Positions 8,088 to 16,257 of a DNA stretch of 61,421 nt are shown here, piece by piece. Below the pieces are notes generated by a model that was not told the DNA's origin, ran no database searches, and saw only the letters and a list, made by a program, of their open reading frames with translations. This stretch comes from Candidatus Parcubacteria bacterium (GTDB lineage Bacteria > Patescibacteriota > Microgenomatia > UBA12405). A program made the translations under genes and the position numbers. The stretch spans positions 1 through 61,421 of the forward strand of contig JAEZTF010000002.1 in assembly GCA_023443725.1 (NCBI GenBank), read 5' to 3'. Within the stretch, counting starts at the first letter, position 1. Each line of letters begins with the position of its first letter.

Positions 8088-9356
8088 GTGATTGATTTAA
8101 GCCATATTCCAAATTCACCCGGTGTTTATATCTACAAAAATACTGTCGGTAAAATTATTTATATTGGCAAAGCCGTAAATCTTAAAAAACGGGTTTCTCA
8201 GTATTTTCAGTCTGATAATGCTTTGGGCTATAAAACCAATCAATTAGTTTCAGAAATTGCTGATATTAGTTTTTATACTGTTAGCTCTGAGATTGAAGCT
8301 TTAGTTTTAGAATCTAGTCTTATTAAACAATATCGTCCCAAATTCAATTCTCAACTTAAAGACGACAAAAGTTATATCTACATTACTATAACTAAAGATA
8401 AGTTTCCTCTCATAAAACCAGCTTTTAAATCTACTTTAAATCAAAACAATATATTTTATGGTCCTTTTCCAGATAGCCGTTCTGTTAAAAGCCTTCTCAA
8501 AACCATTCGTCATATTTTCCCTTATTATTCAAAAAAACATGATTCTAAACCATGCTTATATTGTCATCTTGGTCTTTGTCCAGGCGTTAATCCAGACCAA
8601 AAAGAATATCGAGCTAATATCTCAAAAATTAAAAAAATACTCAACGGCCATTTTCATAAATTAATTTCTCAATTAACCAAGGAAATGAATAATTTTTCCA
8701 AACAACAAAATTATGAATTAGCCGTCCTTCGTCGCGATCAAATTAATTCTTTAAATTATGTTATTTCAGGATGGCAAAGTTTAAGTCATCTTTATCAAGA
8801 AATTGATTTTAAAGAAGATAAATATCAAAAAGCCTGTGATCAATTAGTTTTAACTTTATCGCCATATTTTCCAAAGCTCAAACAAATCAATCGTCTTGAA
8901 GGTTATGATATTTCTAATTTAGGCTCTAAGGTTTTTGTTGGTGCTATGACGGTTTATCAAAATGGCAAAATTGATACTTCTCAATATCGTCAATTCAAAA
9001 TTAACACCAAAATTACTCCTGATGATCAGTTTATGATTAAAGAAATCATTTACCGCCGCCTCAAACATTCTGAATGGTCTTACCCAAACATTCTAATGGT
9101 CGATGGGGGAAAGCCTCAAGTTTCAGCCGCTCATCAAGCTTTAGAACTTTCTACTAATCCTCAAACCAATCAAATATGTATTATTGGACTTGCTAAAAAA
9201 TTTGAAACTATTGTCATAAAAACTGTTGATGATTGGGTGGAAATTAACTTACCAAAAAATTCTCCCGCTCTTCAATTACTTCAACAAATTCGTGACGAAG
9301 CTCATCGTTTTTCCAATCGTTATCGTAAAAAACTTATCAATTTTAAATTATCTTGA
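8088..9356 (+). CDS. uvrC: UvrABC system protein C, short form lacking HhH repeats
   Basis: UvrC makes both incisions around a lesion bound by UvrB. The GIY-YIG nuclease at 1-90 has GVY (12-14), YIG (25-27), R35, E75 and N87. Cysteines 156, 159 and 164 lie where many UvrCs carry a cysteine cluster. A UVR-like stretch is at about 190-225. The RNase H-like 5' nuclease has EGYDIS (D274), DGGKPQV (D339) and RDEAHRF (H406). The protein stops at 422 residues, right after this domain, whereas most UvrCs (about 600) go on to a tandem helix-hairpin-helix. The start is GTG at the predicted transcription start; an overlapping ATG at 8086 is out of frame. It ends with TGA, 9 bases into the facing gene. 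Confidence 0.93.
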   Translation: MIDLSHIPNSPGVYIYKNTVGKIIYIGKAVNLKKRVSQYFQSDNALGYKTNQLVSEIADISFYTVSSEIEALVLESSLIKQYRPKFNSQLKDDKSYIYITITKDKFPLIKPAFKSTLNQNNIFYGPFPDSRSVKSLLKTIRHIFPYYSKKHDSKPCLYCHLGLCPGVNPDQKEYRANISKIKKILNGHFHKLISQLTKEMNNFSKQQNYELAVLRRDQINSLNYVISGWQSLSHLYQEIDFKEDKYQKACDQLVLTLSPYFPKLKQINRLEGYDISNLGSKVFVGAMTVYQNGKIDTSQYRQFKINTKITPDDQFMIKEIIYRRLKHSEWSYPNILMVDGGKPQVSAAHQALELSTNPQTNQICIIGLAKKFETIVIKTVDDWVEINLPKNSPALQLLQQIRDEAHRFSNRYRKKLINFKLS

Positions 9357-10082
9357 TCTTTGTGCTGTACTATCACTTCTTTTTATAAAATCACAAAATT
9401 TATCAAAATCATCCAGTACTCTCGCTTCGGTTAAATTAAAATATCTTTCTCCTTCAAAATATTTTTTTGGAATAAAAAATTTACGGTCTTTTGCTATATT
9501 AACCGGTTGGTCTCTTAGATCAGAAAAATCATCATCTGTTTTTCTAATTGATACTCTTCTACTAAATTTTTCTAAAGGCTCATATGCTATTTTTCTGGAT
9601 TTGACATGGTCTTCAATATCAAACACGACTATGTCATTTCTAACTGCAAATAAACGATCTACTGTATCAGCATTATAAGGTTTTGACTTTAAGCTACGAG
9701 GTTCAACTAATAATCTGGTTTTCTTGGGAATATAAAAAATATCTCTAGTATCTCCCATTGTTTGCATTACTAAAACTTCAGCACACAATTTATAAAATAA
9801 GGGTCTTACTTCCGTTCTAAAATCAATTTCTTTTTTATCAACTGAATACATTAAACTAGGATCATCAGATCCATATAAAGCCAATCCTGTAGAAGTTGTC
9901 CCTATTGGTTTATCATCTTCATCCAATAAACGATCTACTTTTAATGAAGTATCATCGTTCTGTTGTTCAATAATTGTTTCTCTTTGTGTTGGAACGTCGG
10001 CAAGAGTCGGATTAAAATTTTCTAAATCACAATAAATATCAAATATATTAATTTGACCTACAGCTTCCTTTACTCTAGCCAT
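9348..10082 (-). CDS. Unrecognised 244-residue soluble protein
   Basis: No family was recognised. The protein is charged, has no signal peptide or membrane segment, and looks cytoplasmic. Features visible are an acidic N-terminal third (residues about 20-75, with DRLLDEDDKP), FYIPKKTRLLVEPR near the middle, VVFDIEDHVKSRK, and FFIPKKYFEGERYF near the C-terminus. The repeated FxIPKK motif suggests two related beta segments. It lies downstream of rel on the same strand but has its own -10 box. Its stop codon overlaps the end of uvrC by 9 bases in a convergent arrangement. Codon use resembles its neighbours. Confidence 0.75.
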   Translation of the reverse strand: MARVKEAVGQINIFDIYCDLENFNPTLADVPTQRETIIEQQNDDTSLKVDRLLDEDDKPIGTTSTGLALYGSDDPSLMYSVDKKEIDFRTEVRPLFYKLCAEVLVMQTMGDTRDIFYIPKKTRLLVEPRSLKSKPYNADTVDRLFAVRNDIVVFDIEDHVKSRKIAYEPLEKFSRRVSIRKTDDDFSDLRDQPVNIAKDRKFFIPKKYFEGERYFNLTEARVLDDFDKFCDFIKRSDSTAQRSR

Positions 10083-10091
10083 ATATCCTAT

Positions 10092-10097
10092 ATTATA
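10092..10097 (-). promoter_or_regulatory. -10 box of the 244-residue unknown gene
   Basis: On the minus strand TATAAT is followed by 9 bases and the ATG at 10082, which predicts a leader of only a few bases. The box sits in the gap between rel and this gene, so the gene can be transcribed on its own. Confidence 0.5.
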
Positions 10098-10129
10098 CTA
10101 TATATAGTGTTTATTAGTCAATTCTTCCA

Positions 10130-11563
10130 CTAAAACTTCATCATTTTTCTTATATGTTCTTTAGCAAAAGTAGTTTTTACTGTGTCTAACCAATTTTTGT
10201 TTACGTTGTTTTTTTTACCTAACAACACTTCAATCAAATCTCCAGTCTTTAATTCATCATCTATTTTACCCATTTTTCCATTTATTTTTACGCCCCTACA
10301 TCTATCACCAACACTAGTATGAACTCTATAAGCAAAGTCTAGAGCGGTACTTCCTTTGGGCAACTGTAAAATATCTCCTTTCGGAGTAAATACATATATA
10401 TAATTAGTCAATACTTTCAGTTGATAATTATTAATCTCATTGTCTCCTTTTTGCCACTTAACTAAATCTTTAACCCATTCCATTCCACGACCGTTTTCTA
10501 TTACTCCTTTACCCATTTTATAAGCAATGTGAGATGCTGGTCCAAATTCATTAAATTCATGCATTGCTTTAGTTTTAATTTGAATTTCTACCGTCATTTT
10601 ATCTTTCCAAGCAATAGTTGTTTGAATTGATCGATATCCGTTTGGTTTTGGAGCTGAAATATAATCTTCAAATTCTTCAGGCAAAGTTCTATATTTTGCT
10701 TGTAATAATCCCAAAACAGTATAGCAATCAACTAAATTATCGGTTAATACTCTAATTGCTACTCTGTCTTTAACCTCATAATTTCCACCTTTATTTTTTA
10801 TTTTTGCAAAAGTACTATATAAACTTTTAATTCTTCCTTCCACTACTGCATCATTAATGTTATTAATTTTCAAAATTTGTTCCAACTCATTTTTTACTAG
10901 GTTTAATGCTTTAATTTCGTCTTTTGCTTTTTCCTTAAACATTTTTTTAATTTTTTCTGCCTCTTTTGGATATAGAATTTGAAAAGCAATGTCTTCCAAT
11001 AATTTTTTAAAATAATGCAAACCTACATATTCAGCCAATGGTCCATAAATCTGCATAACATTTTTAGCATAAATTATTTGTCTATCTTTTGGTAAGAACT
11101 CAATAGTTAAGCTATTATGCAACTTATCTACCAATCTAATAATCAACACTCTTACATCGTTTACTGATGAAAAAAAGAATTTTCTAAAAATCTCAATATT
11201 AGTTTTATTAATTTGTAGACCAGCAGTTTTAGTTTTTACTTCAGTTAAACCTGACACCAACAAAGCTACCTCATCTCCAAATTTATTGGCAATTTCTTCA
11301 ATATTAGTTGAAGTATCCTCTATACAATCATGAAGTAAAGCGGCAATCACTGCTTCTTGTCCAATATTAAGTTGAGCAACTACCTTAGCAATCCAAGCTG
11401 GATGAGAAATATATGGTTTGCCTGAATAACGAAACTGGTCTTTATGAGCCTCAACCATAAAATCATAAGCTTCCTTAATTATTTTTTGGTCAAAATTCTT
11501 ATTAACCAGATTATTCTCTAAATCTGACCAATAATTTTCACTAAAAGAAAGATCAAGGCCCAT
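10130..11563 (-). CDS. rel: RelA/SpoT-family (p)ppGpp synthetase/hydrolase, short form without ACT domain
   Basis: A bifunctional stringent-response enzyme by its motifs. The HD hydrolase has H54, H78-D79 (LLHDCIEDT) and DKLHN. The synthetase has GRIKSLYSTFAKIK for ATP binding, DRVAIRV, KPNGYRSIQTT for the guanine nucleotide and VEIQIKT. A TGS domain follows (YIYVFTPKGDILQLPKG). The protein ends soon after TGS at 477 residues, so the helical, zinc-finger and ACT regions that sense the ribosome in long Rel proteins (about 730) are missing. The usual SIHTT reads SIQTT. ATG 11563 follows a Shine-Dalgarno-like GGAAAGGA and lies 1 base after the sortase stop; an in-frame TTG at 11581 is less likely. 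Confidence 0.92.
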   Translation of the reverse strand: MGLDLSFSENYWSDLENNLVNKNFDQKIIKEAYDFMVEAHKDQFRYSGKPYISHPAWIAKVVAQLNIGQEAVIAALLHDCIEDTSTNIEEIANKFGDEVALLVSGLTEVKTKTAGLQINKTNIEIFRKFFFSSVNDVRVLIIRLVDKLHNSLTIEFLPKDRQIIYAKNVMQIYGPLAEYVGLHYFKKLLEDIAFQILYPKEAEKIKKMFKEKAKDEIKALNLVKNELEQILKINNINDAVVEGRIKSLYSTFAKIKNKGGNYEVKDRVAIRVLTDNLVDCYTVLGLLQAKYRTLPEEFEDYISAPKPNGYRSIQTTIAWKDKMTVEIQIKTKAMHEFNEFGPASHIAYKMGKGVIENGRGMEWVKDLVKWQKGDNEINNYQLKVLTNYIYVFTPKGDILQLPKGSTALDFAYRVHTSVGDRCRGVKINGKMGKIDDELKTGDLIEVLLGKKNNVNKNWLDTVKTTFAKEHIRKMMKF

Positions 11564-11564
11564 A

Positions 11565-12248
11565 TTAAATCCTTTCCGCAAATATCAATAATCTTTTCCA
11601 ATTTGTTCCAATTGGCCAACATGTTTGAAGTATTAATACTTCACGATTTTCATCTTTATAATTCAAATATTCCGCCTCTTTATAACTTATGATTTTTTTA
11701 TCATACACCTTATATTGATATAAATTGCCATTATATTGTAGATAAATAGAATTTCCGTTAACCAATTCTCCCAACAAATAAAAAACTGAATTTTTTCTAA
11801 CCATATTTAAACTTTGTTGAGTTGAATGAGCAAATAAATATGTAGTGTTGTTTTTTCCTTTCCCTGGTAATGATGATGTAGAAGATTGAGCTACTTCATC
11901 ATTAGCCAATATCGCTAAATACTCCTTTTCATTATAAGGTGATACATTAGCTGTAATTTTTGATCTAGCCGCAATTTTTGGAATAGAGATAGAAAAAGTG
12001 CTATCTATTGGTTTTTCTTCTATTTCATTAGTTTTTACTAATGACTTATTAAAAAACTTATATACCACTAGGGATCTAATTAGCGGAGTATATAAATAAC
12101 TTAAATAAATGAACCCAAAAAGGATTATTAAACTTCCCATATAAAAGATTATTTTCTTTTTTGTTGGTGGATTACTATAAAGTATCCCATATTTTTTGCC
12201 GATCTTGACGGTTCTTTTCTTAGGTGTTATTTTAAAAAGATTGAACAT
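11565..12248 (-). CDS. Sortase (cysteine transpeptidase), membrane anchored
   Basis: A 227-residue protein with a basic cytoplasmic N-terminus, one membrane segment at about 33-52 and an extracytoplasmic sortase domain from about 85 (ISIPKIAARSKI). The catalytic set is present: H141 in LFAHST, C210 in LQTCWP and R219 in WKRLLIFA. Sortases cut LPxTG-like tails and join the protein to an envelope nucleophile. The likely substrate in this window is the IPNTG-tailed protein at 31615-32250. It is the first gene of a minus-strand pair with rel, which starts 1 base after its stop. A promoter with both boxes lies just upstream. Confidence 0.88.
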   Translation of the reverse strand: MFNLFKITPKKRTVKIGKKYGILYSNPPTKKKIIFYMGSLIILFGFIYLSYLYTPLIRSLVVYKFFNKSLVKTNEIEEKPIDSTFSISIPKIAARSKITANVSPYNEKEYLAILANDEVAQSSTSSLPGKGKNNTTYLFAHSTQQSLNMVRKNSVFYLLGELVNGNSIYLQYNGNLYQYKVYDKKIISYKEAEYLNYKDENREVLILQTCWPIGTNWKRLLIFAERI

Positions 12249-12259
12249 TTTCTATTTAG

Positions 12260-12288
12260 ATTTTAAGCTATTAGAGTCAATTTGACAA
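12260..12288 (-). promoter_or_regulatory. Promoter of sortase-rel
   Basis: On the minus strand TTGTCA (12288-12283), a 17-base spacer and TAAAAT (12265-12260) are followed by 11 bases and the ATG at 12248. The leader would be about 5 bases. The -35 box overlaps that of the facing greA promoter at the inverted repeat GTCAATTTGAC (12276-12286). Confidence 0.6.
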
Positions 12289-12310
12289 AAGCTTATTTTT
12301 AATCTAATAT
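12282..12310 (+). promoter_or_regulatory. Consensus promoter upstream of greA
   Basis: TTGACA (12282-12287), a 17-base spacer and TAATAT (12305-12310) form a near-consensus sigma-70-type promoter. The leader to the greA ATG would be about 60 bases and contains a small stem, CCCAA pairing with TTGGG, around 12330-12351. A second possible box, TAGATA at 12365-12370, lies 6 bases before the ATG. Confidence 0.65.
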
Positions 12311-12376
12311 ACAGGCTCACTCTGGATTTCCCAACCAGTTTATATCTTGGGATTTTAATCAATTTAGATAAATAAA

Positions 12377-12838
12377 ATGAATCAAAAAATTATTTTGACT
12401 CAGGAAGGTTTTCAGAAGTTAACCTCTCAATTAGAGGATTTAAAACAAAAACAAGCTCGACTTATTGATCAAATTGAAGATGTCGCTCAACCAGATGAAT
12501 CTGGTGAAGATGGTCTTGCTACTCAATTAAAAGAAGAATTAGAAGTCACCAATAATCAAATTGATGAAATCAGTGAAGCTTTGGAAACTAGTGAAGTAAT
12601 CAATACTAAATCAGATAATCACACTGTTCAAGTTGGCTGCAAGGTAAAAGTAAAAATCAATAATAAAGAAACTCGAGAATTTTTTATTGTTAGTCACCTA
12701 GAATCCGATCCAAATGTCAGTAAAATATCAGATCAATCTCCAATCGGTAAATCCTTAATTGGTAAAAAAGTGAACGATCAATTTGATATTGACACTCCGG
12801 CAGGCAAAATGACCTACAAAGTCGTCAATATCGACTAA
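12377..12838 (+). CDS. greA: Transcript cleavage factor GreA
   Basis: A 153-residue protein of GreA length. The N-terminal half (about 1-75) is a coiled-coil hairpin (KLTSQLEDLKQKQARLIDQ) whose tip carries acidic residues (PDESGEDG), which reach into the RNA polymerase secondary channel to promote cleavage of backtracked RNA. The C-terminal half is an FKBP-like domain with the family pattern SPIGKSLIGKKVND and DTPAGKMTYKV. The tip differs from the usual SENAEYHAAKEE. It is the first gene of the plus-strand run towards secA, and lysS has its own -10 box shortly after. Confidence 0.92.
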   Translation: MNQKIILTQEGFQKLTSQLEDLKQKQARLIDQIEDVAQPDESGEDGLATQLKEELEVTNNQIDEISEALETSEVINTKSDNHTVQVGCKVKVKINNKETREFFIVSHLESDPNVSKISDQSPIGKSLIGKKVNDQFDIDTPAGKMTYKVVNID

Positions 12839-12846
12839 ATGTATAG

Positions 12847-12852
12847 TAAAAT
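12847..12852 (+). promoter_or_regulatory. -10 box of lysS, leaderless
   Basis: TAAAAT followed by exactly 6 bases and the ATG at 12859, placing the transcription start on the start codon. It lies in the 20-base gap after greA. Confidence 0.55.
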
Positions 12853-12858
12853 ACATTC

Positions 12859-14319
12859 ATGTCGGATATAAAACTAAACGAACTCCAAAAACAGAGATTA
12901 GATAAACTGGCCAAAATTAAAGAGTTAAAGTTAAACTCGTATCCACAACCAAATTTAGCTGATAAAAATCCTATTGCTCAAGCTCGGGAATTGCTCGATC
13001 AAAAAGTTTTAGTTGCTGGTCGTTTAATGTCACTTCGTGGTCACGGCAAAATTTTATTTGCCGATTTACAAGATCAAACCGGAAAAATCCAACTTTTCTT
13101 TCAAGAAAAAGTTTTACAAGACAAAATGTCTTTAACTAAGTTATTAGATTTAGGAGATATTGTCTCTATTTCTGGAGAAGTTTTTAAAACTGTTGCTGGA
13201 GAAACAACTATCAATGTTTTTGAATTTGAAATCTTAGCTAAAAATTTACGACCACTTCCAGAAAAATGGCATGGACTTCAAGATATTGAAGAACGCTATC
13301 GTCAACGATATGTCGACTTGATTGTCAATCCCGAAAGTCGAGAAGTTTTTAAAATTCGAACTAAAGTTTTATCTCAAATGCGTCAGTTTTTAGATGATCA
13401 CGGGTTCATGGAAGTTGAAACTCCAATTCTTCAACCAGTTTATGGAGGAGCCTCGGCAAAACCATTTATTACTCATCATAATGTCTTAGATATGGATATG
13501 TATCTTCGTATTTCTGATGAGCTTTATCTCAAAAGATTAATTGTCGGTGGTTTTGAAAAAGTTTACGAAGTTTCTCGTGATTTCAGAAATGAAGGTGTTT
13601 CTCGTTTTCACAATCCCGAGTTTACTCAAATCGAATTTTATTGGGCCTATGTCGATTATGAAGTTTTAATGAACTTTACCCAAGAATTAGTTCGTCATGT
13701 TATTAAATCAGTTAAAGGTGATTTGAAATTAAAATTTCAAGATGTCGATCTTGATTTTTCAAAAGATATTCAACGAGTTACTTTTACCGAAATTATCGAA
13801 AAACATACTGGTATAAATATTGATCAAATTACTACCGAAGAAGATTTTAAAAAAGTCATTAAAGAAAAAAATCTCAAAGTTGATTTATCTGGTGTAGTTG
13901 GCCTTGGTGCTTGTTTTGATGCTTTATACAAAGAACATGTTCGTCCAAAAATTATCGAGCCTACCTTTGTTTGTGATTATCCTTCAGAGATGATTGCTTT
14001 AGCAAAAAGAAAGGCCGACAATCCCAAAAAGATTTCTTCTTTCCAACTTTTAGTTTGCGGTACTGAACTTCTCAAAGCTTACAATGAATTAAATGATCCC
14101 AAAGATCAATCAGATCGCTGGTTAGAAGAAGTTGCTCTTGCCAAAAAAGGTAACGATACTGCTATGCAATTTGATAAAGATTATATTCGGGCTCTTGAAT
14201 ATGGTATGCCACCCACAGCCGGATGGGGTATGGGTATTGATCGATTTGTTCAATTTTTAACCGATTCTCCCACTATTAAAGACGTCATTCTTTTCCCCGC
14301 CATGCGAAAAGAAGACTAA
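12859..14319 (+). CDS. lysS: Lysine--tRNA ligase, class II
   Basis: Attaches lysine to tRNA-Lys. It is 486 residues, near the usual 490-505. The N-terminal OB-fold for the anticodon spans about 48-128 (VLVAGRLMSLRGHGK). Class II motifs follow: motif 1 around HGFMEVETPILQPVYGGASA (181-200), motif 2 FRNEGVSRFHNPEF (242-255) and motif 3 GWGMGIDRF with VILFPAMR near the C-terminus. The family-specific WHGLQDIEERYRQRYVDL is present at about 137-154. Its stop TAA forms the first half of the next gene's -10 box. Confidence 0.97.
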   Translation: MSDIKLNELQKQRLDKLAKIKELKLNSYPQPNLADKNPIAQARELLDQKVLVAGRLMSLRGHGKILFADLQDQTGKIQLFFQEKVLQDKMSLTKLLDLGDIVSISGEVFKTVAGETTINVFEFEILAKNLRPLPEKWHGLQDIEERYRQRYVDLIVNPESREVFKIRTKVLSQMRQFLDDHGFMEVETPILQPVYGGASAKPFITHHNVLDMDMYLRISDELYLKRLIVGGFEKVYEVSRDFRNEGVSRFHNPEFTQIEFYWAYVDYEVLMNFTQELVRHVIKSVKGDLKLKFQDVDLDFSKDIQRVTFTEIIEKHTGINIDQITTEEDFKKVIKEKNLKVDLSGVVGLGACFDALYKEHVRPKIIEPTFVCDYPSEMIALAKRKADNPKKISSFQLLVCGTELLKAYNELNDPKDQSDRWLEEVALAKKGNDTAMQFDKDYIRALEYGMPPTAGWGMGIDRFVQFLTDSPTIKDVILFPAMRKED

Positions 14320-14322
14320 AAT
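14317..14322 (+). promoter_or_regulatory. -10 box overlapping the lysS stop codon
   Basis: TAAAAT whose first three bases are the lysS stop codon. It is followed by 6 bases and the ATG at 14329, so the peptidase gene could be transcribed leaderless from inside the lysS end. Confidence 0.45.
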
Positions 14323-14328
14323 TAAAAA

Positions 14329-14988
14329 ATGAAATTGCTTCTTACTTCAGCTGGTCTTACCAATCAAACTATCGTTAAAGCTCTTGATGAATTAGTTGGT
14401 CGTCCTTTAGATCAACTCAAAGTTGCGTTTATTCCTACCGCTTCAAATTTAGAAGAAGGTGACAAAGGTTGGTTAATCGATGATCTTCGTCGTTTAAGTT
14501 TTTTAAAATTTAAAGAAATTGATATTGTCGATGTTTCCGCTTTACCAAAAGAAATTTGGTTAGCTAGATTAAAAAATGCTGATGTCTTTTTTGTTGAAGG
14601 TGGCAATACGTATCATTTGATGCATTGGTTTAATAAATCTGGTCTTTCAAAAGTTTTACCCAATTTATTAAAAACTCGAGTCTATATCGGAGTAAGTGCC
14701 GGATCAATGATCGTAAATCCAACCATCATACATTCTTATAAAGAGAAACAAATTTTTAACAAAATAAATAAAAACAAATCAGACAAAGGTTTATCTTATA
14801 TAGATTTTATGGTTGAACCACATCTAAACAATTCTGGTCTTCCAGAAATAACTATCAATAATCTAGAAAAAAAACTCAAAGATTACCCTTATACGGTATA
14901 TGCCATTGATGACAACACTGCCATAAAAATTGATGGCAACCAATTAGAAGTTGTATCTCAAGGTGTTTGGAAAAAATTTGAAAAATAA
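14329..14988 (+). CDS. Peptidase S51 (dipeptidase E-like) family protein
   Basis: A 219-residue cytoplasmic protein of the S51 serine peptidase family, whose known members cut Asp-X dipeptides or process cyanophycin. Visible motifs are FIPTASN near 35, FFVEGGNTYHLMHW near 88-101, the nucleophile Ser in GVSAGSM (about 124-130), and the His in VEPHLNNSG, followed by AIDDNTAIKI. These match the family order and the Ser-His pair is complete. The true substrate cannot be told from sequence. It is followed, with a small overlap, by a TPR-like gene. Confidence 0.88.
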   Translation: MKLLLTSAGLTNQTIVKALDELVGRPLDQLKVAFIPTASNLEEGDKGWLIDDLRRLSFLKFKEIDIVDVSALPKEIWLARLKNADVFFVEGGNTYHLMHWFNKSGLSKVLPNLLKTRVYIGVSAGSMIVNPTIIHSYKEKQIFNKINKNKSDKGLSYIDFMVEPHLNNSGLPEITINNLEKKLKDYPYTVYAIDDNTAIKIDGNQLEVVSQGVWKKFEK

Positions 14989-15658
14989 TACCAATCTTTT
15001 TCATTTTCTTGCCGAAAAATATCGTGAACAAGACAAATTAATTTTGGCTAAAATTTTAAATTACTTAGCTATTTTAAATTATCAGGTAAACAAAAATTAT
15101 CTAGGCTTGAGTGATGCTTACCAAAGTTTAGTCTTAATTTATAAACATCAATTTTTATTATCCAAAAATAATAAATTTATAAAACTAGCCCAAAAATATA
15201 CCAAAAAAAGTTTAAATTTAAGTCTGGCAAAAAAACTTACTAATATCCACACTGGTTATTTTCGACTTGGTGAAGTTTTTATGCTTTCAAACAATTTTTC
15301 AAAAGCAATTTTAAATTATCAAAAAGCTTTGGCAACTTATCCCAAAAACGACAGTGAAAAAGGCGATTATCAATATCATCTAGGCGAAGCTCAATACAGA
15401 AATGGGGATAAAAAAGATGGTCTAAAAAATCTTTTAGAAGGGTTAAAAATAATTCAGAAATATAGATCCGTTACAGATTCTTTTTTAATTCATGTTTGGG
15501 AATCAGGCTGTTTAATGCGTCTTGCCGAACTATTAGTTACAGATAATCCAATAAAGGCAAAAGAGTATTTGAAGTTAGCTCAAAAAATTATACAATCAGA
15601 CAATAAATTAATTATTCGTCGTCGTCAATTTGACAAATTGGCACGAAATTTTAAATAA
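14978..15658 (+). CDS. TPR-like helical repeat protein
   Basis: About 226 residues, largely helical, with repeats resembling tetratricopeptides: HTGYFRLGEVFMLSNNFSK / AILNYQKALATYPK, then GDYQYHLGEAQYRNGDKK / DGLKNLLEGLKI. TPRs mediate protein-protein contacts; no enzymatic motif is visible. The start is unclear: no ATG fits, and TTG 14978, GTG 14963 or TTG 14951 are all in frame. The nearest is used here, overlapping the peptidase by 11 bases. An HD-domain gene begins 2 bases after its stop. Confidence 0.7.
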   Translation: MKNNTNLFHFLAEKYREQDKLILAKILNYLAILNYQVNKNYLGLSDAYQSLVLIYKHQFLLSKNNKFIKLAQKYTKKSLNLSLAKKLTNIHTGYFRLGEVFMLSNNFSKAILNYQKALATYPKNDSEKGDYQYHLGEAQYRNGDKKDGLKNLLEGLKIIQKYRSVTDSFLIHVWESGCLMRLAELLVTDNPIKAKEYLKLAQKIIQSDNKLIIRRRQFDKLARNFK

Positions 15659-15660
15659 AC

Positions 15661-16251
15661 ATGGATAGAGATAAATACCTAACTGCTGTTAAAAATTCTT
15701 TAGAACAAAATATTTTTTATCATTCTTTGGCTTTAGAAGCTTGTATGGGTGGAATTTATAATTATCTTAAAAGTAATAATTTACTAAAACCAAATGAACT
15801 TCCAAAAGAAGACTGGATGTTGGCAGGTTTAATCCATGATATTGATTATGTTGGCGAGTTTAAGGAATTTCATCCCAACAAAACCAAAGAAGCTCTAGCA
15901 AAATTTGGTTTACAAATTTCTGATGAAGTTGATCAAATCGTCAAAGCTCACGCCCCCTCATTAACTGGAGTTAAAACAGAATCTCAATCTCAATGGTCTA
16001 TTTTTTGTGCGGATAGTTTAACGGGATTAATTGTGGCTGTTGCTTTTGTTTATCCCTCTCGTAAACTTTCCGATGTCAAAACTTCTTCTGTCTTAAAAAG
16101 ATTTCTAAAAGAACCTCGTTTTGCTGCTGGTACTCGCCGTGATGAAGTAAAAATGTGTGAGCTACAAGAAGGCTTAAATATTCCACTCGAAAAATTCATT
16201 GAAATTTGCTTAACTTCTATGCAACAAATTGCCCCAGAAATTGGGTTATAA
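15661..16251 (+). CDS. HD-domain metal-dependent phosphohydrolase-like protein
   Basis: 196 residues. The HD pattern is visible as a first His in FYHSLALEACM (about 21) and His-Asp in AGLIHDIDYVGEF (about 59-60), with VKAHAPSLTG and FCADSLTGLI supplying the later His and Asp. This resembles predicted HDIG-type phosphohydrolases found beside housekeeping genes. The substrate is unknown. The gene starts 2 bases after the TPR gene, and its stop codon lies inside the -10 box of the pyrophosphatase gene. Confidence 0.8.
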   Translation: MDRDKYLTAVKNSLEQNIFYHSLALEACMGGIYNYLKSNNLLKPNELPKEDWMLAGLIHDIDYVGEFKEFHPNKTKEALAKFGLQISDEVDQIVKAHAPSLTGVKTESQSQWSIFCADSLTGLIVAVAFVYPSRKLSDVKTSSVLKRFLKEPRFAAGTRRDEVKMCELQEGLNIPLEKFIEICLTSMQQIAPEIGL

Positions 16252-16252
16252 T
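16247..16252 (+). promoter_or_regulatory. -10 box of the pyrophosphatase gene, overlapping the upstream stop
   Basis: TATAAT spanning the TAA stop (16249-16251) of the HD gene, followed by 5 bases and the ATG at 16258. The transcript would be leaderless or nearly so. Confidence 0.5.
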
Positions 16253-16257
16253 TAATT

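Noticed and set aside
9226..9678. 150-codon plus-strand frame across the uvrC end
   Set aside because: Overlaps uvrC and the 244-residue gene in another frame, and its sequence is a typical shadow translation.
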